This document shows, one piece after another, positions 5,345 through 9,991 of a stretch of DNA of 10,000 nucleotides; the stretch's first letter is position 1, and every line of letters starts with the position of its first letter. Below the pieces are notes generated by a model that was not told the origin of the DNA, made no database searches, and worked only from the letters and a program-made list of their open reading frames with translations. The position numbers and the translations under genes are program-made. This stretch comes from Symbiodinium natans (taxonomy: Eukaryota > Sar > Dinophyceae > Suessiales > Symbiodiniaceae). The DNA lies in assembly GCA_905221605.1 (NCBI GenBank), contig CAJNDS010002114.1:389132-399131 (forward strand), given 5' to 3'.

Positions 5345-5449
5345 TCAGGTAGAGGCCAGGTACTGCTTGCAGGAGTCGGCCGTCCACCAGAAGTGAGAGC
5401 AGGTCTTGTCCATGCGGCACTTGCTGAGACATTTCTTAGCTTCGACAAG
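5345..5449 (-). CDS. Cys-rich exon, PAN/apple-like cysteine spacing
   Basis: The minus strand after CCTGAG (AG at 5451-5450) encodes 34 residues and then TGA: LVEAKKCLSKCRMDKTCSHF, then WWTADSCKQYLAST. The pattern C-x3-C-x5-C, followed by aromatic residues and a fourth Cys, resembles the core of PAN/apple-type modules found in extracellular adhesive proteins. This is a resemblance in spacing, not a confirmed family. The frame is clear; the other minus frame is open but lacks this pattern. The TGA could mean a terminal exon, or a donor may lie slightly upstream (CTG|GCCTCT). Flanks are convergent heptamer tracts. Confidence 0.6.
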   Translation of the reverse strand, partial: LVEAKKCLSKCRMDKTCSHFWWTADSCKQYLAST

Positions 5450-5453
5450 CTCA

Positions 5454-5555
5454 GGGTTTAGGGTTTAGGTTTAGGGTTTAGGGTTTAGGGTTTAGGGTTT
5501 AGGGTTTAGGGCTTAGGGCTTAGGGTTTAGGGTTTAGGGCTTGGGGTTTAGGGTT
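5454..5555 (+). repeat. (TTTAGGG)n tract
   Basis: About fourteen units including CTTAGGG variants, upstream (minus sense) of the Cys-rich exon. Confidence 0.95.
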
Positions 5556-5571
5556 TGAGGGTTCAGGCCTT

Positions 5572-5655
5572 GGGGGCTGGTGATCCATCTTGACCTTTCC
5601 CAAAATTCGGGTGCCTCGGATATGCCCCAAAAGACTCGTATCCTTAAGATAGGAA
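5572..5655 (-). CDS. Exon candidate, frame ambiguous
   Basis: A unique island in which all three minus frames are largely open. After CTTAAG|GATACG (AG|G context), one frame reads YESFGAYPRHPNFGKGQDGS, with an in-frame TAA just before the acceptor and a GTCAAG donor option. Another reads VFWGISEAPEFWERSRWITS. The unique, stop-poor sequence suggests an exon, but the frame cannot be chosen by eye. Confidence 0.35.
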
Positions 5656-5661
5656 CCACCA

Positions 5662-5692
5662 AACCCCAAACCCTAAATCCCAAACCCTAAAC
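5662..5692 (-). repeat. CCCTAAA/CCCCAAA short tract
   Basis: Five degenerate units ending at the GT donor of the exon at 5693-5769. Confidence 0.9.
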
Positions 5693-5769
5693 CCGATCTG
5701 AAGCAGAGCGTCCTCCTCTGGAAGGCCCTTGTCCTCACGCGTAACCGCTGCCTTGACCTTCTTCTTCTC
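5693..5769 (-). CDS. Lys/Glu-rich exon with telomeric-repeat splice edges
   Basis: The acceptor CCCTAAACCCGCCCAG|GAG (AG at 5771-5770) and the donor CAGATCGG|GTTTAGGG (GT at 5692-5691) enclose 77 bases. They read EKKKVKAAVTREDKGLPEED, then ALLQI, on the minus strand. Both splice sites are embedded in heptamer sequence: the upstream intron ends in CCCTAAACCC and the downstream one begins GTTTAGGG. The peptide is highly charged and probably helical. No family is recognised. This is one of the cleanest exons in the window. Confidence 0.65.
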
Positions 5770-5774
5770 CTGGG

Positions 5775-5850
5775 CGGGTTTAGGGTCTTAAGGTTTAGGG
5801 TTTAGGGTTTCGGGTTTAGGGTTTAGGCTTTAGGACTTAGGGTTTAGGGT
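5775..5850 (+). repeat. TTTAGGG tract, partly degenerate
   Basis: TTTAGGG with TTTCGGG, TTAAGG and CTTAGGG variants, between the exon at 5693-5769 and the AT-rich block. Confidence 0.92.
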
Positions 5851-5854
5851 GTCT

Positions 5855-6668
5855 TCCATCGCGGGCTTATTAGTAAAGATAAAAGGCTTCATTAATTGTA
5901 TAATCATCACATTCACATTAATTTGCGTTAAAATAGTATTATTCATGAGCCCTTTGAAATGATTTCCAAAATTACAGTCTTCTTCTCACTTTATTCGTTC
6001 CTTAAATACTAAATCCTTGGTAATTCCTGGCTCTAATGGTAAAATGAGAAGTCCTAATGAACAATTCTTTGTAAACTCGCGAAGCCACGACCATTCATTC
6101 TATTCATTCGTTCATGCATTTACAAATCTATTATATTTATAGGGTGTTTTAATTCGTTTTTGAATTAATAAATCCAGAATGAAAAGTTTGCAAAGAGAAT
6201 TTGATTGTAAATTCCATATGAAAAGATAATATAATTTCTAAGGAATGAAGACGTGAACAAAAGGATTAAAGGAACCAAGAAACCAAAAACACTCACTAAA
6301 AGCGTGAAGCATGAACGAGGTTATAATCAACGCGCCCCACAAGAACAGAATGAAGATGGAATGCTTTCACGGTGTGCCCATTAATAATTATTATCTGGTG
6401 CGTCTTATTAATTAGTGTACTCGTTCGTTTATTACAACATACTAGTTTATGAGGAACGAATACGCACTATTAATAAATTCATGCGAATACGCTTCGTACG
6501 CCAAATTCATGCTTTTAATGCGGCTCGCAAGATTATTAATATAAAGCCGCATGCATGATTACTTGTCTGGTTTCATGAAGAGATCCTAATTCACGATGGA
6601 AAAGCATTAGTTTGTACATGAAATTACTTCGCCTTATTATTACTACTAAGAAGAGAATACAGAATGAC
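5855..6668. other. AT-rich non-coding block with imperfect terminal inverted repeats
   Basis: About 800 bases of markedly AT-rich sequence, unlike the GC-rich islands and heptamer tracts on both sides, and free of heptamers. No open frame longer than about 20-30 codons is evident. The left edge (CTTATTAGTAAAGATAAAAGG, 5866-5886) and the reverse complement of the right edge (CTTAGTAGTAATAATAAGGC, 6631-6650) are similar. Internal hairpins occur at 6405-6427/6452-6476 and at 6518-6525/6545-6552. It sits between exons at 5693-5769 and 6692-6792, so it is probably intronic. It may be a decayed non-autonomous transposon. Confidence 0.6.
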
Positions 6669-6691
6669 ATTAGGGTTTAGGGCTTAGGGTG

Positions 6692-6792
6692 GGGGAAATC
6701 GAAAATTGTTTCCAAGGCCAATCCCAGTTGCCCAGCAGACGTTGTCCTTGATGTCAATCGTCAGGCCGGTCCGAACCTCGAGAAGCAGACCC
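6692..6792 (-). CDS. Exon candidate (TIDIKDNVCWATGIGLG)
   Basis: After GTTCAG|GGGTCTG (AG at 6794-6793), the minus strand reads GLLLEVRTGLTIDIKDNVCW, then ATGIGLGNNFRFP. The other two frames meet TGA early, so the frame is unambiguous. The alternation of hydrophobic and polar residues suggests beta strands. The 3' edge is uncertain: no GT is available before the heptamers, so a GA or GC donor, or a slightly earlier cut, would be needed. I do not recognise the family. The upstream neighbour is the exon at 6950-7055; downstream lies the AT-rich block. Confidence 0.6.
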
Positions 6793-6824
6793 CTGAACCT
6801 AAGCCCCTCAGCCCATACTTCGGG

Positions 6825-6945
6825 GTTTGGGGCTTAGGGTTCAGGGTTTGAGGGTTTCGACCAAAGCCCTAAACCCTCAACCCTAAACCCTAGACCCTAA
6901 ACTCTAAACCCTAAACCCTAAATCCTAAACCGCAAACCCTCAACC
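6825..6945. repeat. Divergent heptamer tracts, TTTAGGG-like then CCCTAAA
   Basis: Degenerate GGCTTAGGG/TTCAGGG units at 6825-6858, then about eleven CCCTAAA-like units from 6866. The orientation change occurs over about ten bases, so the intervening intron could fold back on itself. Confidence 0.9.
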
Positions 6946-6949
6946 CTAC

Positions 6950-7055
6950 TCCGAGAACCAGGCAGGCGCAAGCTCCTCCCCGAAGTCGCCATAGATCGAG
7001 CAGCGGACCTCTTCGCGCAGCGTGGGGAGCGAGGGGAGCTTAGGGCGCCAAAGGG
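6950..7055 (-). CDS. Exon candidate (REEVRCSIYGDFGEELAPAW)
   Basis: With acceptor CCGAAG (AG at 7057-7056) and donor TCGGA|GTAGGG (GT at 6949-6948), the minus strand reads PLWRPKLPSLPTLREEVRCS, then IYGDFGEELAPAWFSE, about 35 residues without a stop. Third positions are almost all G or C. An alternative acceptor at CTAAG would start the exon at LPSLPTL. The frame is clear, and the segment looks soluble and acidic with one cysteine. The family is unknown. It is flanked by CCCTAAA (left) and TTTAGGG (right) on the plus strand. Confidence 0.65.
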
Positions 7056-7057
7056 CT

Positions 7058-7235
7058 TCGGGTTTGGGGTTTAGGGTTTAGGGTTTAGGGTTTAGGGTTT
7101 GCAAAAGGGTTTCGGGTTTGGGCTTCGGATTCTTGGGATTCAGGGCGTAAAAGGGCTTGGTGGAGGGCTTGGGGTTTAGAAGAGCTTGGGCCTTGGGGTT
7201 GACAAGGGTTTGGGCTTGGAGTTTCGTTGAGGTTG
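7058..7235 (+). repeat. TTTAGGG tract decaying into GGGCTT/GGGTTT-like sequence
   Basis: About six good units (7068-7102) followed by degenerate GGGTTTCGGGTTTGGGCTTCGG-like sequence (broken here into variants) to about 7220. Open minus frames across it consist of PKPK/NPK repeats derived from the heptamer and are not treated as coding. Confidence 0.8.
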
Positions 7236-7239
7236 AAAT

Positions 7240-7335
7240 TTTCATGGGTAAGTAGGCTTGAACTGTGACTAAAATGTACTGCCTGGAAGTAGCCACAGTG
7301 ATATCTGGCACCTCATCTAGGGTTCTCACCACCCT
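7240..7335 (-). CDS. Exon candidate, frame ambiguous
   Basis: A unique island open in two minus frames. One reads RTLDEVPDITVATSRQYILV and then TVQAYLPMKIS. The other, after GATGAG|GTGCC, reads ARYHCGYFQAVHFSHSSS. Either is protein-like. An AG|G acceptor near 7310 favours the second, and the smooth hydrophobic pattern favours the first. Codon third positions are less GC-rich than in neighbouring exons. Confidence 0.35.
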
Positions 7336-7367
7336 TCGTATAGCTACCTTCCCGTAGACCCTCAGCC

Positions 7368-7413
7368 CAAACCCCTAAACCCTAAACCCCTAACCCTAAA
7401 CCCTAAACCCTAT
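7368..7413 (-). repeat. CCCTAAA tract
   Basis: About six units; the last (CCCTATA) contains the GT donor of the exon at 7416-7457 when read on the minus strand. Confidence 0.93.
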
Positions 7414-7415
7414 AC

Positions 7416-7457
7416 CCTGCTCATAACCTCGGCTACAACCAGTCGATACCCATGAAC
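7416..7457 (-). CDS. 14-codon exon candidate (VHGYRLVVAEVMSR)
   Basis: CCGGAG|GTT (AG at 7459-7458) and AGCAGG|GTATAG (GT at 7415-7414) bound exactly 42 bases reading VHGYRLVVAEVMSR on the minus strand. PSAPE precedes it if the exon extends upstream. The plus strand has an alternative open frame (NLGYNQSIPMNLRGRG), so the strand is not certain. Both flanks carry CCCTAAA. Confidence 0.4.
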
Positions 7458-7483
7458 CTCCGGGGCCGAGGGTTCAGGCGTTA

Positions 7484-7591
7484 GCCCTAAACCCTAAACC
7501 CTAAACCCTAAACCTTAAACCCTAAACCCTAAACCCTAAACCCTAAACCTTAACCCCTAAACCCTAAACCCTAAACCCTAAACCCTAAACC
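7484..7591 (-). repeat. (CCCTAAA)n tract
   Basis: About fifteen units, two with CCTTAAA or CCCCTAAA variants. On the minus strand it follows a possible very short exon end (CGACGAG|GTTTAGGG at about 7592-7615). Confidence 0.95.
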
Positions 7592-7723
7592 TCGTCGGCT
7601 GAACCCCAAGAAGCCCTTAAGGGCTTCGGGATGCGGGGCTCCCAAGGGGCTTAAGTGTTTTTAAGGGTGTTAAGGCCCTCAAGCCCCCCGCCCCCCCCTC
7701 CCCCCCGCCCCCCAGAAAAAGAA
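7592..7723. other. Short unique island followed by a C-rich tract
   Basis: 7592-7660 is unique sequence with a palindromic AAGCCCTTAAGGGCTT (7612-7627). 7678-7713 is almost pure C on the plus strand. No secure coding call can be made; GFLGFSRR on the minus strand, ending at a GTTTAGGG donor, is a possibility. Confidence 0.4.
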
Positions 7724-7780
7724 ATAGTGATAATAACAATAATAATAATCATCATCATCATAGTCATAATAGTAGTAAAA
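7724..7780. repeat. AAT/ATC-type microsatellite
   Basis: GATAATAACAATAATAATAATC followed by ATCATCATCATAG-type triplets (broken here). It produces Ile-, Tyr- or Asp-rich translations in several frames that should not be read as genes. Confidence 0.85.
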
Positions 7781-7818
7781 CAAAACCTGAAAGAACCCAA
7801 CCACCCCAGATTTGCAGC

Positions 7819-7884
7819 CTGCATGGCAGATGTCAGGCCGCTTCCGAAGCTTGGTGGTGGGGCCTGCACTGACCAGCACCCCAT
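7819..7884 (-). CDS. Exon candidate (GVLVSAGPTTKLRKRPDICHA)
   Basis: After CCCCCAG (AG at 7886-7885), the minus strand reads GVLVSAGPTTKLRKRPDICH, then A, with a possible GC donor at ATGCAG|GCTGC (7818-7817). The frame extends further both ways: GANPPD upstream and GCKSGVVGFFQ downstream. The exon may therefore be larger (about 7790-7905). Another minus frame and a plus frame are also open, but this one has the most balanced composition. The product is unknown; it is basic in the middle, with one or two cysteines. Confidence 0.45.
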
Positions 7885-7910
7885 CTGGGGGATTGGCCCC
7901 AAGTTTGGGG

Positions 7911-8005
7911 GTTCAGGGTTTAGGGTTTAGGGTTTAGGGTTTAGGGTTTAGGGTTTTGGGTTTAGGGTTTAGGGTTTAGGGTTTAGGGTTTAGGGTTTAG
8001 GTTGA
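7911..8005 (+). repeat. (TTTAGGG)n tract
   Basis: Thirteen TTTAGGG units, one with an extra T, upstream (minus sense) of the exon at 7819-7884. Confidence 0.96.
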
Positions 8006-8101
8006 GGGCCAAGGCTATTTTTCGGCATGGGTGTAGTCTCGGGTCTCATGCCTGCTCTTGGGGGCTTCGGGGTTTAGGGTTGAGGGTTTCAACGCGAGCA
8101 C
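8006..8101. other. Unique island, possible short exon on minus strand
   Basis: Between the exon at 8102-8279 and the tract ending at 8005 lies unique sequence in which the minus strand can read EAPKSRHETRDYTHAEK and then TAG. A second frame (MRPETTPMPKNSLGPQ) is also open. One heptamer remnant lies at 8072-8080. Coding is possible but unproven. Confidence 0.3.
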
Positions 8102-8279
8102 CTGGATTTCTGGGCTGGCGCCTTGCCTTCAGCACCTGGAACTTCACCCACGTGTAGTGGTGTCGATTCGAGGTGGCAAACTGGTCCGGGGCGACCTTTT
8201 TGACCTTCATAACCTTCCAAGTGGCGAGAGGGCAGCTAGAGGTTGGAAGATCCTGGTGTCTTCCATGCCAAAAGTCGTA
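8102..8279 (-). CDS. 59-codon exon, 3' partner of the inverted-repeat intron
   Basis: Starting right after CTCCAAG (AG at 8281-8280), the minus strand reads YDFWHGRHQDLPTSSCPLAT, WKVMKVKKVAPDQFATSNRH, then HYTWVKFQVLKARRQPRNP, ending at ATCCAG|GTGCTC (GT at 8101-8100). There is no stop over the full 178 bases, third positions are GC-rich, and an in-frame TGA lies just upstream in the intron. The exon is basic and aromatic, and I do not recognise the family. It joins in phase 0 to the exon at 8413-8529 across an element-like intron. A plus-strand frame of 78 codons overlaps it and is judged a shadow because it has no matching splice context. Confidence 0.65.
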
Positions 8280-8412
8280 CTTGGAGCTTCATAATACTTA
8301 TTAACTGATTATAACTGTACTTGCAACTGTACTTATAACCAGATTAGGGCACGTAAGAAACCTATAAGTGGGTCATAAGCGCAGTTATCATTGGTTATTA
8401 AGCACCATAAAC
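8280..8412 (-). mobile_element. Introner-like element: 133-base GT-AG intron with terminal inverted repeats
   Basis: The exon-intron borders TACTTGGAG|GTTTATGG and GCTCCAAG|TAC are themselves inverted repeats: TACTTGGAG at one end is answered by CTCCAAGTA at the other. Pairing continues imperfectly inward for about 35 bases (CATAATACTTATTAACTGATTATAAC versus TTATGGTGCTTAATAACCAATGATAAC, here described as arms rather than one string). The intron starts with GT (8412-8411) and ends with AG (8281-8280). Removing it keeps one open frame (...PYLE then YDFWHG...). The structure matches introner-type MITEs that generate introns. The interior has no heptamers, and no coding capacity is seen. Confidence 0.7.
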
Positions 8413-8529
8413 CTCCAAGTAGGGCTCAGGGTACAAGGGGTGAAGGCATGGGCGTCGGCCTATAGCATCCCCAGGCTTACTGCAGAGCCCACCTGCTGGT
8501 CGGACATCTGCAGGAACATGCCTGTTTGG
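8413..8529 (-). CDS. Exon region, two competing frames
   Basis: One minus frame is open throughout and joins in phase 0 to the next exon: NRHVPADVRPAGGLCSKPGD, then AIGRRPCLHPLYPEPYLE. A different frame is the one entered from the fascin-like exon if the GC-AG intron at 8522-8732 is spliced (first base 8521): MFLQMSDQQVGSAVSLGML, then TAG. The two frames conflict. Either a small intron lies inside (for example from CTCTGCA|GTAAGC or CAGCAG|GTGGGC to CTATAG|GCC), or one gene ends here and another begins, or there is a frameshift. This island is certainly exon-like; its exact reading is unresolved. Confidence 0.5.
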
Positions 8530-8530
8530 T
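8520..8530 (+). repeat. 11-base direct repeat, left copy
   Basis: GCCTGTTTGGT at 8520-8530 recurs perfectly at 8731-8741, with a 211-base offset, flanking the heptamer tract. On the minus strand both copies read ACCAAACAGGC and contain the AG|GC that serves as acceptor here and donor there. Confidence 0.85.
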
Positions 8531-8728
8531 TAGGGTTTAGGGTATAGGGTATAGGGTATAGGGTATAGGGTTTAGGGTTTAGGGTTTAGGGTTTAGGGTT
8601 TAGGGTTTAGGGTTTAGGGTTTAGGGTTTAGGGTTTAGGGTTTAGGGCTTAGGGCTTAGGGTTTAGGGTTTAGGGTTTAGGGTTTAGGGTTTAGGGTTTA
8701 GGGTTTAAGGTTTAGGGTTTATGGTTTC
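8531..8728 (+). repeat. (TTTAGGG)n tract with TATAGGG block
   Basis: About 27 units. Four consecutive TATAGGG variants (about 8541-8568) suggest local amplification of a mutated unit; CTTAGGG variants occur near 8646-8660. The tract makes up essentially the entire putative intron between the exons at 8733-8991 and 8413-8521. Confidence 0.96.
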
Positions 8729-8730
8729 AG

Positions 8731-8741
8731 GCCTGTTTGGT
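8731..8741 (+). repeat. 11-base direct repeat, right copy
   Basis: Perfect copy of 8520-8530. On the minus strand it is the end of the fascin-like exon (…CACCAAACAG|GC), so the putative GC donor lies within it. Confidence 0.85.
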
Positions 8742-8991
8742 GGCTGTAGAAGCCGACGTAGCCATCGAGGTCGGCGACGGGCAGAAGGTTGGCAACCCCC
8801 CCAGGGGGTACGTCGTTGGTTTCGCTGCTGACGGATACAACACCAGAGCCCATGGTGATGAAGCGCTTGTAGTGTTTGTTGTAGAGCGCCACCTCGCCAT
8901 TCCCAGCATCCATCACCACAAACCGCTCGGCCTCCGCAGTGTCTTTCAAGTCCACGACCTTGGTTCGAGCACGACCATCACTCCGAAACCC
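8733..8991 (-). CDS. Fascin-like beta-trefoil exon
   Basis: The longest and clearest exon: 259 bases, 86 codons plus one base, from TTCAG|GGG (AG at 8993-8992) to AAACAG|GC (8732-8731). It reads GFRSDGRARTKVVDLKDTAE, then AERFVVMDAGNGEVALYNKH, YKRFITMGSGVVSVSSETND, VPPGGVANLLPVADLDGYVG and FYSHQTG. The ERF-x-V-x-DAGNG-x-VAL-x-N-x2-x2-RFI-x-M pattern is that of fascin-like/actin-crosslinking beta-trefoil repeats, in which a strand pair with a conserved Gly-Asn turn precedes an aromatic RFI/RFL strand. Such repeats are frequent in dinoflagellate predicted proteins. The molecular role (actin bundling or carbohydrate binding) cannot be stated from one repeat. GC-rich third positions support coding. 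Confidence 0.75.
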
Positions 8992-9037
8992 CTGAACCTG
9001 TACAACTCTAAACTGACAAAACCCTAAAATCCTAACC

Positions 9038-9137
9038 TTGGGATGTTCCCCTTATACTAACAGTCCTTACTAGGGATTCTAATGGGAGGTACTACACTCC
9101 CTATTAAGGACTGCTAAGATAAGGGGCAACATCCCAA
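9038..9137. mobile_element. Inverted-repeat element, family A, copy 4
   Basis: Exactly 100 bases, starting TTGGGATGTTCCCC and ending GGGGCAACATCCCAA. Inner arms ATACTAACAGTCCTTACTAGGG and CCCTATTAAGGACTGCTAAG pair (each given in part). There is no coding capacity. It lies in the putative intron between exons at 9164-9252 and 8733-8991. Its ends have fewer mismatches than the other copies, so it is perhaps the youngest. Confidence 0.82.
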
Positions 9138-9163
9138 CCCTAACCCCTAAGCCCCCTTAAAAC

Positions 9164-9252
9164 CCTCAGAAGCTCTAGAACACTCAAGGGCCCAGCTGCT
9201 GGCCACTGAGGGCTGACATACAAGCCCAGCTTGCCATCTTTCTTTTTCAGGC
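9164..9252 (-). CDS. Exon candidate (KKKDGKLGLYVSPQWPAAGP)
   Basis: After CTGCCGAG|GC (AG at 9254-9253), the minus strand reads LKKKDGKLGLYVSPQWPAAG, then PLSVLELLR, ending at CTGAGG|GTTTTA (GT at 9163-9162). If the frame extends upstream it gives YVCRGLKKKDG, echoing the VCRG/ICKG motif of 1-163 and 689-736. The GLYVSP strand would suit a beta-trefoil repeat preceding the fascin-like exon, but this is inference. On the plus strand the same place has a pyrimidine-rich acceptor-like TCTTTCTTTTTCAG|GC followed only by microsatellite, so I prefer minus. Confidence 0.5.
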
Positions 9253-9261
9253 CTCGGCAGA

Positions 9262-9380
9262 CATAACACTAACAAGAACAATCATAACAATAACAATAAC
9301 AATAACAATAACAATAATAATAATAATCATAAATAATAATAATTATTATTACTACTACTATTATCATACTAAGAATAATA
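9262..9380. repeat. AAC/AAT microsatellite with AATAAT/ATTATT palindrome
   Basis: CATAACAATAACAATAAC-type hexamers grade into AATAATAAT, then ATTATTATTACTACTACT. The centre (AATAATAATAATTATTATT) is self-complementary. It lies in a putative intron and is not coding. Confidence 0.9.
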
Positions 9381-9390
9381 TTGATCTATT

Positions 9391-9537
9391 TTAAGCGGGA
9401 CCGTGACATGGGAGCTTCCGAAGACATCGGGGTTTAGGGCTGCCGGTTTCGGGCGGCTTTTTTTTGACCTGGGTGTCGTGTGTCTGAGGTCGGCTCTTAC
9501 TGGCCATCGTCGCCTTCAGGGCTGACCTCTTGAGCTC
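9391..9537 (-). CDS. Basic exon, possible terminal exon or small ORF
   Basis: After CTTTAG|GAG (AG at 9539-9538), the minus strand is open for 48 codons to TAA at 9393-9391: ELKRSALKATMASKSRPQTH, DTQVKKKPPETGSPKPRCLR, then KLPCHGPA. An ATG at 9507 would give a 38-residue ORF. Lys/Arg-rich and without hydrophobic segments, it looks like a disordered region. A single CCTAAACCC lies inside, so the real 3' edge could be a donor before 9430 rather than the TAA. The frame choice is clear because the other frames have stops. The family is unknown. Confidence 0.55.
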   Translation of the reverse strand, partial: ELKRSALKATMASKSRPQTHDTQVKKKPPETGSPKPRCLRKLPCHGPA

Positions 9538-9549
9538 CTAAAGTATAAA

Positions 9550-9615
9550 CTAGTGGGTTTAGGGTTTAGGGTTTAGGGTTTAGGGTTTAGGGTTTAGGGT
9601 TTAGGGTTTAGGGTA
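9550..9615 (+). repeat. (TTTAGGG)n tract
   Basis: Nine perfect TTTAGGG units, upstream (minus sense) of the basic exon. Confidence 0.96.
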
Positions 9616-9750
9616 TTTGGAGTAGGGCATGTTGTGCTAGTATCATATTGACGTGTCTCAGGCCCGCAAAGGGGAAGGCTGCGTCCTATCTCCCCGCTTA
9701 AGCTCTTCGAGCATTTGGGGGGAGGGGGGGAGGGGGTGGGGATCTAGAAA
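9616..9750. other. Unique island with G-rich end
   Basis: On the minus strand, LEELKRGDRTQPSPLRA (about 9668-9718) is open and could be a short exon. A GA-rich G tract follows at 9715-9742. The opening ELKR resembles the ELKR that begins the exon at 9391-9537, which may be chance. Confidence 0.3.
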
Positions 9751-9751
9751 T

Positions 9752-9797
9752 CCTAAACCCTAAACCCTAAACCCTAAACCCTAAACCCTAAACCCTT
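9752..9797 (-). repeat. (CCCTAAA)n tract
   Basis: Six and a half CCCTAAA units, next to the 3' edge of the exon at 9803-9868. Confidence 0.96.
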
Positions 9798-9802
9798 GTA
9801 GG

Positions 9803-9868
9803 CTAACAATCTAGTGCGCTTATCTGTCACCAGATGGGCCTGCGGCTTCCCCAGGTGGACCCTTATCA
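9803..9868 (-). CDS. Exon candidate (RVHLGKPQAHLVTDKRTRLL)
   Basis: A T-run of about eleven or twelve on the minus strand (TTTTTTTTTTTTGATAAG) acts as a plausible polypyrimidine tract before the acceptor at about 9868. The exon then reads RVHLGKPQAHLVTDKRTRLL, AYKG, ending at a donor in CAAGG|GTTTAGGG. The other minus frames reach TGA or TAA within 13 codons. Its function is unknown. Confidence 0.5.
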
Positions 9869-9898
9869 AAAAAAAAAACGCTGCATGTATGTGGGCAT

Positions 9899-9991
9899 CG
9901 TTTCTCTAAATCAGGGTCCCTTTTTGGGCCCCTATATAAGGCAGCACCCTTATACTGAGGACTCTAAAAAGGGACCATAATTTAGAAAACT
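9899..9991. mobile_element. Inverted-repeat element, family B
   Basis: The left arm TTTCTCTAAATCAGGGTCCC and the right arm GGGACCATAATTTAGAAAAC are imperfectly complementary. Pairing extends inward through TTTTTGGGCCCC versus GGACTCTAAAAA. The arms enclose about 28 bases (CTATATAAGGCAGCACCC region), and the whole is about 93 bases. It has no coding capacity and no sequence similarity to family A or to the 8280-8412 element. Confidence 0.7.

Noticed and set aside
7078-7235. Minus frame rich in NPK/PKP repeats
   Set aside because: The repeated residues come from degenerate CCCTAAA/CCCAAAG sequence and have no coding meaning.
7651-7930. Ile-rich plus frame and Tyr/Asp-rich minus frames
   Set aside because: They are translations of the C-rich tract and the AAT/ATC microsatellite; only the unique part at 7819-7884 is kept as an exon candidate.
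8058-8294. 78-codon plus-strand ORF beginning MGASGFRVEGF
   Set aside because: Its start lies in heptamer sequence and its end lies in the inverted-repeat intron; the minus frame of 8102-8279 has splice sites on both sides and an in-phase neighbour.
153-8743. CAGCCACCAAACAG shared between the left-edge island (about 153-166) and the end of the fascin-like exon (8733-8746)
   Set aside because: 14 identical bases between two sites in 10 kb is close to chance expectation, and the reading frames around them do not match.
8737-9027. 96-codon plus-strand ORF opposite the fascin-like exon
   Set aside because: The minus frame carries a recognisable conserved pattern; the plus ORF is its shadow and runs into heptamer-like sequence.
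9848-9868. Collagen-like reading GPPGEAAGPSGD on the minus strand near 9820-9868
   Set aside because: Only about four triplets long and followed at once by TAA; a different frame is open across the whole island.
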